Shown: piece after piece, positions 62,969-64,000 of the stretch
How positions within the stretch are numbered: position 1 is the stretch's first letter
How the letters are laid out: the number at the start of each line of letters is the position of its first letter
Assembly: GCF_023343835.1 (NCBI RefSeq)
Contig: NC_064443.1
Span: forward strand, 6,386,001 to 6,450,000
DNA from: Lagopus muta
Lineage: Eukaryota > Chordata > Aves > Galliformes > Phasianidae
DNA length: 64,000 bases
Direction: 5' to 3'
Position numbers and translations under genes: made by a program
Notes under the pieces: generated by a model
What the model saw: the letters and a program-made list of their open reading frames with translations, nothing else
Told to the model about the DNA's origin: nothing
The model's database searches: none

Positions 62969-63175
62969 TAAACATGTATAACACTCTTCCATAGACACGG
63001 TTACAAACAAACCCCTGGACTGACACCACTGTATACTCATACCAGAAGAGTTTTTAACTGTAGTTAAAAGCTTTGAGGTTTAACCAGCCCACACCCCTCA
63101 TTGCTCATAACGCCACTCACTGCCATGCCAAAATTGACCGCAGTTTCTATAAAACTGCAAAATTAATGAACAGTG

Positions 63176-63249
63176 AGAACACAGACATAATGTATCTAGA
63201 TTTTAGTAATGCACTTCATCAAGTGCCTCACAAAATCTCATTTGCCTGA
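63176..63249 (+). mobile_element. Possible decayed LINE reverse-transcriptase fragment
   Basis: One frame reads N-T-D-I-M-Y-L-D-F-S-N-A-L-H-Q-V-P-H-K-I before a stop. CR1/L2-type reverse transcriptases have V-Y-L-D-F-x-K-A-F-D-x-V-x-H-x-I here. Only about 20 residues match and flanking frames are broken, so this is tentative. Confidence 0.45.
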
Positions 63250-64000
63250 TCAATCCAAATTGGTTTGGATGTGAGTACTGCGACACAATTTAACAAAAGA
63301 CAGATAAAAGCTAATGGCAGAGCAGTAACAAAACATGACATTTGGAGTATCTACAGGCATGAAACTCCTCTTACATCCCAGAAAACCTTAGCAAAATATG
63401 TCATAAAATCAGCACGGGGAGTACTTGGACCAATGTGACCTTTGCACAGAGTCACAATGTGATGCTCATGTGCTTTGCTCAGGAGCCAGCTGTGATGATC
63501 AGCACTTACAGCTCACTACAGCTGTAGGATACCAGCATCTCACATATCAAAGAGCTCCAGAGGCCAGCACCTGCACTCTGGGCTTGGCTCTGACTGAAGA
63601 TTTCACAGGTGTGAGTAGAGGGAGGGAAGCTTTGAAAGAAATAAATCTGGATATCATATTGTCACTCAAGAATTATTTTTTTTTTTTAAATCACACCTAC
63701 TCAATGCCTTTTCTGCATTCCAGGAAAAGAGGACAAAAGTGTGACACTAGATTGATTTCTCAAACTGCATAAGAGAAGGCACATAACTTACAAGTGAAAC
63801 ATGAGAATGAAGTTAACAAAGCAGCCATTACTTGTTCCCAAGGATGCGACAAATTGCCAGGACGGACTTGTGCCCTGGAAGGCACCCATTTCTCACTTAA
63901 CATGGGACAACTTGCACCCCCCCTACATCATACTGAACCACAGCAATGAAATCTGTTCATATTTCCAGAAGCTCAAACAGGAGGGGCCCTGCAGGCAAGG

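Larger units (their letters stand above)
62252..64000 (-). other. WNK2 intron upstream of exon a (continues past window)
   Basis: No WNK2 exon was found to the window edge. It holds a CA-rich stretch (62885-62932), a perfect AT inverted repeat (62943-62968) and a decayed reverse-transcriptase-like fragment on the plus strand (63176-63249). Confidence 0.55.

Noticed and set aside
1..64000. tRNA, rRNA, snRNA, CRISPR arrays, bacterial-type operons or retroviral genes
   Set aside because: No cloverleaf with A/B boxes, spaced repeats or gag/pol/env-like frames were recognised in either strand.

Overview
This window looks like bird nuclear DNA, plausibly galliform. Every recognisable interspersed repeat is a chicken-repeat-1 (CR1) type LINE fragment, there are no Alu or L1 elements, and the one clear gene has compact introns. 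No rRNA, tRNA, CRISPR array, prokaryotic operon or virus-derived gene was recognised. All calls come from reading the sequence and from remembered family features; no search was run.

Right half (about 33.4-64 kb): the C-terminal half of WNK2, a WNK (with-no-lysine) kinase, on the minus strand. Sixteen exons between 62251 and 35261 join in one frame with matching splice phases, giving 3723 nt (1240 residues plus a TAG stop). The kinase domain and first exons lie beyond the right edge. The exons carry, in order, the second PF2-like domain, a long low-complexity linker, an R-F-S-V motif of the type that binds SPAK/OSR1 kinases, coiled-coil segments, a run of frame-neutral exons, the conserved D-D-L-H-K-L-V block and a C-terminal tail like that of WNK1. 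One 81-nt intron (61244-61324) appears to use a GC donor instead of GT. The 3' UTR runs left from 35260, with AATAAA signals at 34266-34271 and 33458-33463.

Middle (about 27.2-33.4 kb): no gene recognised. A CpG-richer patch at 27.2-28.7 kb holds minus-strand splice-like signals and two AATAAA signals. Three candidate exons there and at 29.8 kb are open in one compatible phase. They may be the 3' end of an unrecognised transcript or an alternative WNK2 end, and are offered as candidates only.

Left part (1-27.2 kb): intergenic or very long-intron DNA with no supportable protein gene. It has one 5'-truncated CR1 copy (17264-17800), microsatellites, a G-quadruplex-prone run, an AT-rich hairpin, a GC-richer block (about 19.8-27 kb) full of chance open frames, and one isolated plus-strand exon-like segment (3901-3973).

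No undescribed biological system was found. The best items for follow-up are the GC-AG intron, the adjacent frame-neutral WNK2 exons and the possible transcript end at 27.2-29.9 kb.
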